DNA of 64,000 nucleotides. It comes from Rhodospirillales bacterium. GTDB lineage: Bacteria > Pseudomonadota > Alphaproteobacteria > Rhodospirillales > UBA2165. The notes below the pieces were generated by a model that saw only the letters and a list, made by a program, of their open reading frames with translations, made no database searches and was not told the origin of the DNA. Of this stretch, positions 51,770 through 60,952 are shown one piece after another. A program made the position numbers and the translations under genes. Numbering within the stretch: position 1 is the stretch's first letter; each line of letters starts with the position of its first letter. The DNA lies in the NCBI GenBank assembly GCA_022823235.1, contig JAJDXO010000030.1, positions 186,001 through 250,000 of the forward strand, read 5' to 3'.

Positions 51770-52099
51770 ATGCCTCGGATCACTTTTATCGAGCCCAACG
51801 GAAACCACCGCGAGGTCGAGGCCGACATCGGCGACACCTTGCTGACCGTGGCCCACAAGAACGACATCGATATCGAGGGCGCCTGCGAAGGCGTGCTGGC
51901 ATGCTCCACCTGCCATTTGATCGTCGATCCGGACTGGTACGCGAAGCTCATGCCGGCCGATGACGATGAGGATGACATGCTCGACCTCGCCTTCGGCCTC
52001 ACCCAGACCTCGCGCCTCGGCTGCCAGATCGAAGTTACCGACGAGCTGGACGGGCTGGTGGTGTCGCTGCCGGTGGAAACCCGCAACATGATGGTCTGA
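51770..52099 (+). CDS. fdx: 2Fe-2S ferredoxin (adrenodoxin-like)
   Basis: CEGVLACSTCHLIVDPDWY...MLDLAFGLTQTSRLGCQIEVTDELDGLVVSLP. Confidence 0.93.
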   Translation: MPRITFIEPNGNHREVEADIGDTLLTVAHKNDIDIEGACEGVLACSTCHLIVDPDWYAKLMPADDDEDDMLDLAFGLTQTSRLGCQIEVTDELDGLVVSLPVETRNMMV

Positions 52100-52103
52100 G
52101 GCC

Positions 52104-52757
52104 ATGTCTCTGTTTCAGCGTCTCAAGGACGGGGCGGCCCGGGACTGGCGGGCCTATATCGAGCATGACTTCGTCAGGCGGTTGGCCGACGGCGCGCTTC
52201 CCGAAGCCTGCTTCCGGCACTACCTGATTCAGGATTATCTGTTCCTGATCCAGTTCGCCCGCGCCTATGGCCTCGCCGCCTACAAGGCATCCGACCTGGA
52301 GGATATCCGCGCCGCCTCGGCGGCCCTCGGGGCGATCGTCGATACGGAGATAAAGCTCCACATCGAGTTCTGCGCCGGCTGGGGCTTGTCGGAAGCCGAC
52401 ATGGCGTCGGCCCCGGAGGCCCCCGAGACCATGGCCTATACCCGCTATGTGCTGGACCGCGGCATGGCGGGGGACCTGCTCGACCTGCATGTGGCGCTGG
52501 CGCCGTGCATCGTCGGCTACGCGGAGATCGGCGCCGCAATGGGGACGGCGGCGGACGATCATCCCTACAGGGCGTGGATCGAGATGTACGCCTCAGAGGA
52601 TTACCAGCAGGTGGCGGCGGATGAGATAGGCCTGCTCGATTCCCTGTTCGAGCGGACCGGTTCCGAGGCCCGGGTGCCGGATCTGCAACGGACGTTCGGC
52701 AAGGCGACTCGCCTGGAGGCCGGCTTCTGGCAGATGGGCCTCGATGCCGCGGCGTAG
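52104..52757 (+). CDS. tenA: TenA family protein (thiaminase II / aminopyrimidine aminohydrolase)
   Basis: HDFVRRLADGALPEACFRHYLIQDYLFLIQFARAYGLAAYKA...LDLHVALAPCIVGYAEIG...WIEMYASEDYQQVAADEIGLLD. Confidence 0.9.
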   Translation: MSLFQRLKDGAARDWRAYIEHDFVRRLADGALPEACFRHYLIQDYLFLIQFARAYGLAAYKASDLEDIRAASAALGAIVDTEIKLHIEFCAGWGLSEADMASAPEAPETMAYTRYVLDRGMAGDLLDLHVALAPCIVGYAEIGAAMGTAADDHPYRAWIEMYASEDYQQVAADEIGLLDSLFERTGSEARVPDLQRTFGKATRLEAGFWQMGLDAAA

Positions 52758-52793
52758 GTTGCGCCCCATGCGTTCGGAGATATATTTCGCGTC

Positions 52794-53951
52794 ATGAACT
52801 CACTGGGATTGGATAAGGCACCGGCCGAGACCCGCGTGGTTGCCGCCATGTCGGGCGGCGTCGACAGTTCGGTGACCGCCGCGCTGCTGGCCGAGCAGGG
52901 CTACGACGTCATTGGCATTACGCTGCAACTCTACGATTACGGCGCGGCGACGGCGCGGCCCGGCACGTGCTGCGCGGGCCAGGACATCCATGACGCCCGC
53001 CGGGTGGCCGAGCAGATGGACATTCCGCACTACGTCCTCGATTTCGAAGACCGGTTCCGCGACGAAGTCATGGACGAATTCGCCGATTCCTATCTTGCCG
53101 GGGAGACCCCGATCCCCTGCGTCCGCTGTAACCAGACGGTGAAGTTCCGCGATCTCGTCTCCCGCGCCCGGGACCTGCAGGCCGACGTGCTGGCCACCGG
53201 CCATTATGTGCGCCGGGTCGAGGGGGCCCGGGGCGCCGAGCTTCATCGGGCCGTCGACGGCAGCCGGGACCAAAGCTATTTCCTGTTCGCCACGACCCGG
53301 GACCAGCTGGAATTTCTCCGGTTTCCGCTGGGCGAGATGCCGAAATCGGAAACCCGGGCCCATGCCGGGCGCTTCGGCCTCGTCGTCGCCGACAAGCCGG
53401 ACAGTCAGGATATCTGCTTCGTCCCGGGCGGGAACTACGCCGAGGTGGTGAAGAAGATGCGGCCCGGCGCCGCCGAGCCCGGCGACATCGTCGATCTCGA
53501 CGGCGCCGTCCTGGGCCGGCACGAGGGGATACTCCACTACACGGTCGGGCAGCGCCGCGGCCTCGGCATCGGCGGCGGCGGCGCGCTCTATGTGCTGCGC
53601 CTCGACCCCGGGACCCGGCGGGTGATCGTCGGGCCCAGGGAGTCGCTGATGGAAACCGAGGTGACCGTCCGCGACCTCAACTGGCTGGGTGCACCCCTCG
53701 ACGGCAAGCCGCAAGAGGTCACGGTGAAGCTTCGCTCCATGCAGGAGGCGGTACCGGCGAGCATTCGTTCGGACGGCGGCGGCGGCGCCCTGGTGACGCT
53801 GTTCGCCGCCCAGGCCGGGGTGGCGCCGGGACAGGCCTGCGTCGCTTATGGCGGGGACCGGGTGCTCGGCGGCGGCTGGATTTCGAGGCCGTCCGAAATC
53901 GCGCCGGCGGCCGGCCAGTCGGAACTTGACAGTCTGCCGGCATCGGCATAA
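52794..53951 (+). CDS. mnmA: tRNA-specific 2-thiouridylase MnmA
   Basis: [36 protein letters not shown]...[27 protein letters not shown]...[10 protein letters not shown]...[13 protein letters not shown]. Confidence 0.95.
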   Translation: MNSLGLDKAPAETRVVAAMSGGVDSSVTAALLAEQGYDVIGITLQLYDYGAATARPGTCCAGQDIHDARRVAEQMDIPHYVLDFEDRFRDEVMDEFADSYLAGETPIPCVRCNQTVKFRDLVSRARDLQADVLATGHYVRRVEGARGAELHRAVDGSRDQSYFLFATTRDQLEFLRFPLGEMPKSETRAHAGRFGLVVADKPDSQDICFVPGGNYAEVVKKMRPGAAEPGDIVDLDGAVLGRHEGILHYTVGQRRGLGIGGGGALYVLRLDPGTRRVIVGPRESLMETEVTVRDLNWLGAPLDGKPQEVTVKLRSMQEAVPASIRSDGGGGALVTLFAAQAGVAPGQACVAYGGDRVLGGGWISRPSEIAPAAGQSELDSLPASA

Positions 53952-53995
53952 ATCCCCTGTCTTCGCGGTGCCCGACGGCGCCGGCGAAATCGTGT

Positions 53996-54072
53996 GCCGG
54001 GGTAGCTCAGCTGGTTAGAGCAGCGGAATCATAATCCGCGTGTCGGGGGTTCAAGTCCCTCCCCCGGTACCA
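53996..54072 (+). tRNA. tRNA with CAT anticodon (elongator tRNA-Met most likely)
   Basis: GCCGGGGTAGCTCAGCTGGTTAGAGCAGCGGAATCATAATCCGCGTGTCGGGGGTTCAAGTCCCTCCCCCGGTACCA folds as a cloverleaf with encoded CCA; loop ATCATAA. Confidence 0.95.
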
Positions 54073-54089
54073 TTTTCTCGTGTGTCAAA

Positions 54090-55067
54090 TTAGTTCATCT
54101 CCTTCACCGCGTCGCGCAGCATGGTGCGGACGAGTTCCTCGGTGGCGGTCGGCGTCCGGGCCTCGCGGACGGTGATGCCGACCGGCATGGGATCGATTTT
54201 GAGCTCGACGGGAAGCGCGCCGAGGTTGCCGTGTTCCTCGAGGCCGAGAAAATACCTCGGCATGATCATCAGCATGTCGGTCCGTCCCAGCAGCGACCGG
54301 GCCACCAGACCGGAACTGCATTCGATCGCCGCCTGGGGCAGCTCCAGGCCATGCTCGTTGAATATGTATTGAACCACGGGCCGGATGGTGGCGTTGGGGA
54401 GCGGCAGGATCCATTGGGCGTCGGCGAGATCCTCCAGCTCCGGCGGCGTGTCCCCCTTGAGCAGCGGATGATCGCCGCGGGCAATCACCACCCAGGGTTC
54501 GTGGTAAAGGATTTCCTGGGTCAGACCGCCCCGCTCGCCGTCCTCGATCATCCGGCCCACGACCATGTCCAGCTCGCCGGTCCTGAGCGAGGGAAGCAGT
54601 TGAGTGTGGACCCCCTCGTGAATGGTGATGCTGATGCCCGGGCGCTCCCGATGGAGATCGGCCAGCGCCTGCATCAGCGGCCCGCCCGAGACGCTCGGCA
54701 GGATGCCGAGCTCCAGCTTGCCGACGTACGCGTCCCGCAGGTCGGCGAGCTCGTTCCAGGCGGTGCGCATTTCCGCCAGGACCGACCGCACGTGATCGAC
54801 GAACGCCGCCCCGTACTCGGTGGGCGTGACGCCGCGGGTCGAGCGCTTGAACAGCGCGACACCGAGGGTGGCTTCCATCTCCTTGATGCTCTTGGAGACC
54901 GCCGGCTGCGTCATGTTGAGGAGCTCGGAGGCCTTGAGGATGTTGCGGTGCTCTGCGACGGTCACCAAAGTCTGCATCTGCCGCAGGGTCATCCGGGACA
55001 GCAACAGGCGATCGAAGCCGGGCGACGATGGCCGGCCGGAAACCGATGGCGTTTGTTCAGACGGCAT
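54090..55067 (-). CDS. LysR family transcriptional regulator
   Basis: MTLRQMQTLVTVAEHRNILKASELLNMTQPAVSKSIKEMEATLGVALFKRSTRGVTPTEYG. Confidence 0.93.
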   Translation of the reverse strand: MPSEQTPSVSGRPSSPGFDRLLLSRMTLRQMQTLVTVAEHRNILKASELLNMTQPAVSKSIKEMEATLGVALFKRSTRGVTPTEYGAAFVDHVRSVLAEMRTAWNELADLRDAYVGKLELGILPSVSGGPLMQALADLHRERPGISITIHEGVHTQLLPSLRTGELDMVVGRMIEDGERGGLTQEILYHEPWVVIARGDHPLLKGDTPPELEDLADAQWILPLPNATIRPVVQYIFNEHGLELPQAAIECSSGLVARSLLGRTDMLMIMPRYFLGLEEHGNLGALPVELKIDPMPVGITVREARTPTATEELVRTMLRDAVKEMN

Positions 55068-55082
55068 ATGTCAGTATAACCG

Positions 55083-55097
55083 TTTGGAATAACCAAA
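55083..55097. promoter_or_regulatory. Candidate LysR-type operator TTTGG-AATAA-CCAAA (T-N11-A)
   Basis: Perfect dyad in the 41-bp gap between the divergent lysR and MetE-like starts. Confidence 0.5.
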
Positions 55098-55108
55098 GAG
55101 AGAAAATC

Positions 55109-56158
55109 ATGGCTGCCGAAACCGCGCCCCTCCGTTATCCGGTTCATCTCGTCGGTTCGGTTCCGCTCGAAAATGCTGGCGCGGTTCTCGACCTGACGGG
55201 GAAAATTCTCGGCGGCCGCTGCCAGAGATATCCGGACGGCGAAACCGGCGAGCGGCGAAACTGGATCGGCTGGCAGCTACGTGTATTCGAAGGTCAGGCA
55301 GCGCTTCGGCAGGCCGCCCGGCGGGAACGGGACTACCAGCTCCATCCGCCCTTCGAGTTCTCACCGGGCAAAGGCGCGGCCGACCTGGCCTTTGGGGAGT
55401 TGGGATTTGCCCGCGAAGCGATCGCCGGCTTCGCATTGTTCGAGTCGAAACAATCCGCCGGCGTCATCCCCGCCGAGGCCCGGTTTCTGGTCGCCATTCC
55501 GACGCCCTTCGCGCCGGTTTATTCATTTACCGCCTATGCCGTCCAAAGCGACGTATTTCCGGTCTATGAGGCGGCGATCCTCCGCGAACTCGATGAAATC
55601 TGCGCCTCGCTGCCCCATGAGGCGCTCGCCATACAATGGGACGTGGCGACGGAAATGAGCATATTCGAGGGGGTCTACGGCGTCCCGTTCGACGATGCCT
55701 GGGAGGTGCTCAACGGCCGTCTGGCTAAATTGGGGAATGCGGTGCCGAATAGCGTCGAGCTCGGATTCCACCTTTGCTACGGCAGCATGAACAACAGGCA
55801 TTGGAAGGAGCCGGATGATCTCGGCATGTGCGTCCGGGTCGCCAACGAGGTGTTGTCCCGGCTCGGCCGGCCGATGGATTTCCTCCATATGCCGGTTCCG
55901 GTCGATCGGAGCGATGACGGCTTCTTCGCGCCGCTCGGCGATTTAAGGCTCGCCCATGAGACGGAACTCTACCTCGGACTGGTTCACGACGACGGCCCGG
56001 ACGGCAACCGCACCCGGCTCCAGACCGCGGCGCGGCACTGGGACCGTTTCGGAATTTCGGCGGAATGCGGTCTGGGCCGCTGGGAGCCGGAAGACGTTCC
56101 ACGATTGATCCAGGCCCATGCGGACCTTGTAGACGCCCGAATCAGAACATCAGGCTGA
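55109..56158 (+). CDS. MetE-like (UROD/MetE superfamily) protein, function unknown
   Basis: ATG 55109; retains MetE-like zinc-ligand motifs VELGFHLCYGSM (HxC) and FGISAECGLGRW (C), plus LAIQWDVATEM. Confidence 0.68.
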   Translation: MAAETAPLRYPVHLVGSVPLENAGAVLDLTGKILGGRCQRYPDGETGERRNWIGWQLRVFEGQAALRQAARRERDYQLHPPFEFSPGKGAADLAFGELGFAREAIAGFALFESKQSAGVIPAEARFLVAIPTPFAPVYSFTAYAVQSDVFPVYEAAILRELDEICASLPHEALAIQWDVATEMSIFEGVYGVPFDDAWEVLNGRLAKLGNAVPNSVELGFHLCYGSMNNRHWKEPDDLGMCVRVANEVLSRLGRPMDFLHMPVPVDRSDDGFFAPLGDLRLAHETELYLGLVHDDGPDGNRTRLQTAARHWDRFGISAECGLGRWEPEDVPRLIQAHADLVDARIRTSG

Positions 56159-57455
56159 TCGGCCAGGAAACGATGGCCGGGATGAACAGCACGATCAAAA
56201 TCGCCAGCACGTCGCAGATGAGAAAGGGGACCGCGGCCCGGTAAATCTCGTTCATACCCGTCCCCCTCGGCGCGACGCCCTTCATCACGAACAGGCCCGC
56301 CCCGAACGGCGGCGAGGTCGACCCGGTTTCGATCGCGATCAGGTAGAGCACCGCGAACCAGATGGGATCGAAGCCCAATTGCTGCACCACCGGAATGAAC
56401 ACCGGCAGGGTCACCAACATGATCGGCACCGGGCTCATCACCATGCCGAGCAGGATCACCAGCACCACCATCAGGCCGACCACGGTGATCGGGCTCGCTT
56501 CGATGCCGAGGATCACTTCGACGAGACCGGACGTCGCGCCGGTGAAGGCCAGCATCTGGGTGAAGGCGAGGGCGCCGGAGATGATCAGCAGCAGCATGAC
56601 CGATATTTCGAGGCTGCCGACGATCGCTTTCTTGAACACCGTCCAGGACATCCGGCGCTGGAAAACGGCGAGGAGGAAGGTGGCGAATGCGCCGGACGCC
56701 GCCGACTCGGAGGGCGTCGCAAACCCGGCGAAGATAACCCCGACGACCATGAAGATGATGAAGCCGACCGGCACGATATGAACGGCCGCGACCTTGAGCT
56801 TTTCCGGCCACGGGATCGGTTCCACCTTGAACGACGGCGCAACATCCGGATCCACGAAGCAGCGTCCGATGATGTAGAGCGCGTAGAGAACCGCCATGAT
56901 GATGCCGGGCAGGATGATGGCGATCAGAATTTTGCCGATGGACAACTCGGCCACCACGCCCAGCAGGACGGCCAGTCCGCTGGGCGGGATCATGATTGCG
57001 AGACCGCCGCTGCCGAGGATCGGTCCCAGCGACATGGGCTTTTTGTAGCCCCGCTTCTCCATCTCCGGCACCAGCGTGGAACCGAGCAGCGCGATACTGC
57101 CCATGCTGTTGCCGGTCAATGCGGAGAACAATACGCCGCCGCCGACGGCCATGAGGGCGAGCCGCCCGCGGAGACTGCCGAACCATTTGTCCAGCGCATC
57201 CATCAGGCTGAGCCCGATTCCCGAATGGAACATGATCTCGCCCATCACCAGAAACAGGGCGACGGGAACCAGGGTGAATGTGGTGATGGCTTCGGAGACC
57301 TGGGTCACGAGCTGTATCAGCCCGGTGAAGCCGCCGAAAAACAGAAAGGAGCCGACGAAATTCACCACAAGAAAGGCAAAAGCGACCGGCATCCCCAGGA
57401 ACATGAGGACGAACAGAGGCCCCATGATCGCGATGAAGGCTTGCCACCACTCCAT
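56142..57455 (-). CDS. TRAP transporter large permease (DctM)
   Basis: LTGNSMGSIALLGSTLVPEMEKRGYKKPMSLGPILGSGGLAIMIPPSGLAVLLG; order P-Q-M on minus strand. Confidence 0.92.
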   Translation of the reverse strand: MEWWQAFIAIMGPLFVLMFLGMPVAFAFLVVNFVGSFLFFGGFTGLIQLVTQVSEAITTFTLVPVALFLVMGEIMFHSGIGLSLMDALDKWFGSLRGRLALMAVGGGVLFSALTGNSMGSIALLGSTLVPEMEKRGYKKPMSLGPILGSGGLAIMIPPSGLAVLLGVVAELSIGKILIAIILPGIIMAVLYALYIIGRCFVDPDVAPSFKVEPIPWPEKLKVAAVHIVPVGFIIFMVVGVIFAGFATPSESAASGAFATFLLAVFQRRMSWTVFKKAIVGSLEISVMLLLIISGALAFTQMLAFTGATSGLVEVILGIEASPITVVGLMVVLVILLGMVMSPVPIMLVTLPVFIPVVQQLGFDPIWFAVLYLIAIETGSTSPPFGAGLFVMKGVAPRGTGMNEIYRAAVPFLICDVLAILIVLFIPAIVSWPISLMF

Positions 57456-57468
57456 GCGTCCCGCCCCT

Positions 57469-58020
57469 CTAGTCCTCGCTGAGCGACAGGGGCCGGCCGG
57501 TGAGCGCCCGCACGCCCCGGCGCAGGAATTGGCAGCCGAGGAGGAACAGGCCGAACGGCACCACGGCGGTGATCCAGAAGGTGGCCGGCGCCATGACCGT
57601 CGGTTCGCGAATGTCGCTCACGAACTGATCGATGACGGTGAGAATTCCAAACCAGGTGATGACGAAGCAGACGATTGCGGCAACCAGGGACAGCACCAGA
57701 TGAAGGTACTTGGCCCGGCTGGGGTCCATGCGTTCGAGGATCAGGTCGATGGAAACATGCTTGTCGTTGCCGAGCACCCAGGCGGCCGCGAGGAATGTTA
57801 TGTAGAGCAGCGTGATTTCGCTGAGTTCAACCAGCCACAAATTGGAAATGTCGAAGAACGACCGGCTGACGATCTCGACGCAGATGGCGGCGGTGAGAGC
57901 GACAAGGAGCGCACAGGCAATAAACGCGAGCCCGCGGTTGAACCAGTCGAACCATCTGGTCAACGTTGTCAGCACGTCTTGCATCTGCGTGTCCGGCGCC
58001 CCTCGAATGCGGGGAGGCAA
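57469..58020 (-). CDS. TRAP transporter small permease (DctQ)
   Basis: Four hydrophobic helices; VSRSFFDISNLWLVELSEITLLYITFLAAAWVLGNDKHVSIDLI. Confidence 0.9.
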   Translation of the reverse strand: MPPRIRGAPDTQMQDVLTTLTRWFDWFNRGLAFIACALLVALTAAICVEIVSRSFFDISNLWLVELSEITLLYITFLAAAWVLGNDKHVSIDLILERMDPSRAKYLHLVLSLVAAIVCFVITWFGILTVIDQFVSDIREPTVMAPATFWITAVVPFGLFLLGCQFLRRGVRALTGRPLSLSED

Positions 58021-58096
58021 ATAGCCGCCCGGCCGGAAACGGCATGCCGCTACCGGCCGGGTCCATGCTACCCGAGAATGACGGAAATAGCCGGGG

Positions 58097-59077
58097 CTAT
58101 TTCATCAGCATCATTTTAAGCTTTTCGGCCTCCATGGGCGCCTTCTTCTTGATGTCCATCCACGGCGCCTCATTCACCAGCTGCAGGAACTTCTCGCGTT
58201 CCGCGCCGGTGAACTCGACCTTTTTGATGCCCTCCTTCATGATCGTTTCGTAACCCGCCTTCAGGTTGGCGTTCCAGCTGGCTTCGTAGGTGGCCGCATC
58301 GGCGGTACGCACAAAGTTGATTACCTTGGCCTGGGTTGCCGCGGGAACCTTGGCCCAGGATTTCGGATTGGCCAGGAAGTGGAAGGTGGCGCGGTAGAAA
58401 CCGGGCTCCACATAGGCGCCGACGACGCCCTTGTACTGCTCGGCGACACCCGAAACGCCGGTGACGAAGCCTTGCACCACGCCCCGCTCCATGGAGGTGT
58501 AGATTGCGGGCATCGGCAGCACCACCGGGTTGGCGCCGAGGGCGGCCATCGCCGGGCGGATCGCCGGGAAGACGCGAATCTTCAGACCCTTGAAATCTTC
58601 GAGCTTTTTAATCGGCTCCTTCAAGAAGATGTGGAACCGAAGCTGAGAGACCGGCAGCTCGCCGATATAGACCAGGCCCTTAGCCTTGTGCAGTTCGGTC
58701 ATGTAGTCGTGATAGCCGGTCGCCTTGATCTCCGCGTACTGCTTGTTGGAGTAGTTGGCGGTGCCGGACACGTTCAGGATGCCGTTGGCGTAGCTGGGGC
58801 TGGTGAGGGTCATATCGACCGAGCCCAGGCGCACGGCGTTGGGTTGCTTGAACTGCTTGATAACTTCCGGACCGCCGCGGTGATCGATTTGGAACTCGCC
58901 CTTCATCTCCGCGTTCAGGCGTTTCATGAAGGCGTCGAATGTCCTCCCGATCGGCGTCGAAAGCGGCAGCATGGTGACGAGCTTCAACGTCACTTCGGCT
59001 GCGTTGGCTACCGGCGCCGTAAATACCGTCGCTCCCATGGCGATGGCGGCAGTCGTGGCAATAAGTGTTTTCTTCAT
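58097..59077 (-). CDS. TRAP transporter substrate-binding protein (DctP)
   Basis: Signal peptide MKKTLIATTAAIAMGATVFTAPVANAAEVTLKLVTMLPLSTPIGRTFDAF; DctP-like LEDFKGLKIRVFPAIRPAMAALGANPVVLPMPAIYTSMERGVVQGFV. Confidence 0.92.
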   Translation of the reverse strand: MKKTLIATTAAIAMGATVFTAPVANAAEVTLKLVTMLPLSTPIGRTFDAFMKRLNAEMKGEFQIDHRGGPEVIKQFKQPNAVRLGSVDMTLTSPSYANGILNVSGTANYSNKQYAEIKATGYHDYMTELHKAKGLVYIGELPVSQLRFHIFLKEPIKKLEDFKGLKIRVFPAIRPAMAALGANPVVLPMPAIYTSMERGVVQGFVTGVSGVAEQYKGVVGAYVEPGFYRATFHFLANPKSWAKVPAATQAKVINFVRTADAATYEASWNANLKAGYETIMKEGIKKVEFTGAEREKFLQLVNEAPWMDIKKKAPMEAEKLKMMLMK

Positions 59078-59140
59078 GGTGGGTTTCCTCCCTATCCCGA
59101 GGTCATGTGTTGATGTTGGCTTTGATGAGACGCGGCAGAT

Positions 59141-59176
59141 TTTAAAAATCATTGTCATAAAAGGCATATGAATTTA
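59141..59176 (-). promoter_or_regulatory. Operator-like element A (inverted copy)
   Basis: Reverse complement TAAATTCATATGCCTTTTATGACAATGATTTTTAAA; near-identical to element B at 59355-59390. Confidence 0.65.
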
Positions 59177-59354
59177 TCCGCCGCCGATATTCGATTCCGT
59201 TATATCAAATCCGGATTAAACAATTCGGTTCGAACGAACCGCCGTCAAACTCTCAGCTTCTTGCTCTTAAATCAAGGGGTTGGCCCGGGGTTGAGCCGGC
59301 CGCCCCAGGAATCAGGGCATCTAATATAACGATCGGGAATAATCAGAGCCCCTT

Positions 59355-59390
59355 TTTTCATAAGCCTTTTATGACAATCATTCTTAATAT
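59355..59390 (+). promoter_or_regulatory. Operator-like element B
   Basis: TTTTTCATAAGCCTTTTATGACAATCATTCTTAATAT region; 15-bp perfect core GCCTTTTATGACAAT shared with element A; internal dyad TCATAA-N5-TTATGA. Confidence 0.65.
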
Positions 59391-59539
59391 CGTCGCAATC
59401 GGGGAGGCGGTGAACGCCGGGCAACATAAGAAGATTGGCGCTTCTAGCGCCCGGGAGCGGCGGCATGCCGCGGTGAACGGACGATGCCCCGCCGCAATCC
59501 CGGACAACAGCGGCCCGAACAACAATGGATGGGAAAACG

Positions 59540-60595
59540 ATGTCGACATCTAGCGCGCTTCAGGATGGGCCGACCAGTGCCGAGGCGCTGGTCAACAGCG
59601 GCCTGAGAAATCTTTGGTACCCGGTCGCCCCGAGTTGGATGGTGCGGGAAGCACCGATCGGCGTCACCCGCCTCGGTGAGCGAATCGCCCTCTGGCGCGA
59701 CCAAAACGGCGATGTGCACGCGGTCGAGGATCGCTGCCCCCACCGCGGCGCCCGGTTGTCTCTGGGCTGGAACGTCGGCGACCGGCTGCAATGCTGGTAC
59801 CACGGCGTGCAGGTAGGAACCGACGGCACCGTTCTCGAGGTGCCCGCGCTGCCCGATTGCCCCATGAAGGGCCGGAAACTGAACCGGTCCTATGCGGTCA
59901 GGGAAATCCGCGGCGGCATCTTTCTTTATTTCGGCGATGCGGCACATCCGGAGCCCTGTGAACTCGAGCTTCCGGAAGAACTGACCGACGAAGACAAACA
60001 CGGGGCCATTCTCTGCACCGCAACCTGGAACACCAACTATCGCTATGCCATCGAAAATGTCATGGATCCCATGCACGGCGCCTACCTGCACCGGGAATCC
60101 CACTCCATGTCGGAAGGCTCCGAGATCGCCAAGTTTACCGCCCGCAATACGGACCAGGGCTATGTTTTCGAGAAAGAAGGCCAGACGGGGGTCAACTTCG
60201 ACTGGGTCGAGTTCGGCCAATCCGGTGCCGACTGGTTCCGGTTGACCATCCCGTATCCCCCAAAGTCGGGCCCGGGCGGCCATTTCGGCATCATCGGGTT
60301 TGCGACACCCGTGGACGAAACCCACACTCAGGTGTTTTTCTGGCGGACCCGCGAGGTGTCCGGGTGGCTTCGGGATATGTGGCACTTCCTCTATCGGATG
60401 CGGTTCGAGAAACGCCACTGGGATGTGTTGGAGCAGGATCGCGTTGTCCTCGAAGCGATGTCCGATGACGCGCGGGAACACGAAAACCTTTATCAGCACG
60501 ACGGCGGAGTGACCCGCCTCCGGCAGATTTTGCACCGGGCCGCCGAGGCACAGGTCAAGGAACTGGCGGAAGCGCACGCCCAAGCGGCCGAGTAG
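59540..60595 (+). CDS. Rieske 2Fe-2S aromatic ring-hydroxylating oxygenase alpha-type subunit
   Basis: VEDRCPHRGARLSLGWNVGDRLQCWYHGVQV (CxH...CxxH); catalytic-domain NTNYRYAIENVMDPMHGAYLHRESH. Start 59525 or 59540. Confidence 0.9.
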   Translation: MSTSSALQDGPTSAEALVNSGLRNLWYPVAPSWMVREAPIGVTRLGERIALWRDQNGDVHAVEDRCPHRGARLSLGWNVGDRLQCWYHGVQVGTDGTVLEVPALPDCPMKGRKLNRSYAVREIRGGIFLYFGDAAHPEPCELELPEELTDEDKHGAILCTATWNTNYRYAIENVMDPMHGAYLHRESHSMSEGSEIAKFTARNTDQGYVFEKEGQTGVNFDWVEFGQSGADWFRLTIPYPPKSGPGGHFGIIGFATPVDETHTQVFFWRTREVSGWLRDMWHFLYRMRFEKRHWDVLEQDRVVLEAMSDDAREHENLYQHDGGVTRLRQILHRAAEAQVKELAEAHAQAAE

Positions 60596-60605
60596 GGAGA
60601 GGATC

Positions 60606-60905
60606 ATGTCCGACGCATTCAATCCATGGCTGGCCGCCAAGCGGCGCAACAAGGGCGACGAAGGCACGGTTCTGCCTGTCGACAGCTCGCAAAACGTCCT
60701 ACATCAGACGCGCAGCCGGGTTCCCACCGACTATGAGGAATCGCTCGCCGATGCCCTCGAGGACATTTTTGCCGCGGGACATCACGAACTCCCGGAGATC
60801 GTCGCCAAGCTGAACGAATCCACTGTTCCGGCGCCGGGCGGCGTTGCGTGGACCGAGGGTTCGTTCAAACAGGAGATGAGCCGGCTCGCGACCGATACCA
60901 ATTGA
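60606..60905 (+). CDS. Small recombinase-like helix-turn-helix domain protein associated with Rieske oxygenases
   Basis: 99 aa: LHQTRSRVPTDYEESLADALEDIFAAGHHELPEIVAKLNESTVPAPGGVAWTEGSFKQEMSRL; immediately downstream of the oxygenase. Confidence 0.6.
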   Translation: MSDAFNPWLAAKRRNKGDEGTVLPVDSSQNVLHQTRSRVPTDYEESLADALEDIFAAGHHELPEIVAKLNESTVPAPGGVAWTEGSFKQEMSRLATDTN

Positions 60906-60952
60906 GGGGATGCCCCCGGGCTCCCGCAACCCATGGCGGAACATGACCGGCA

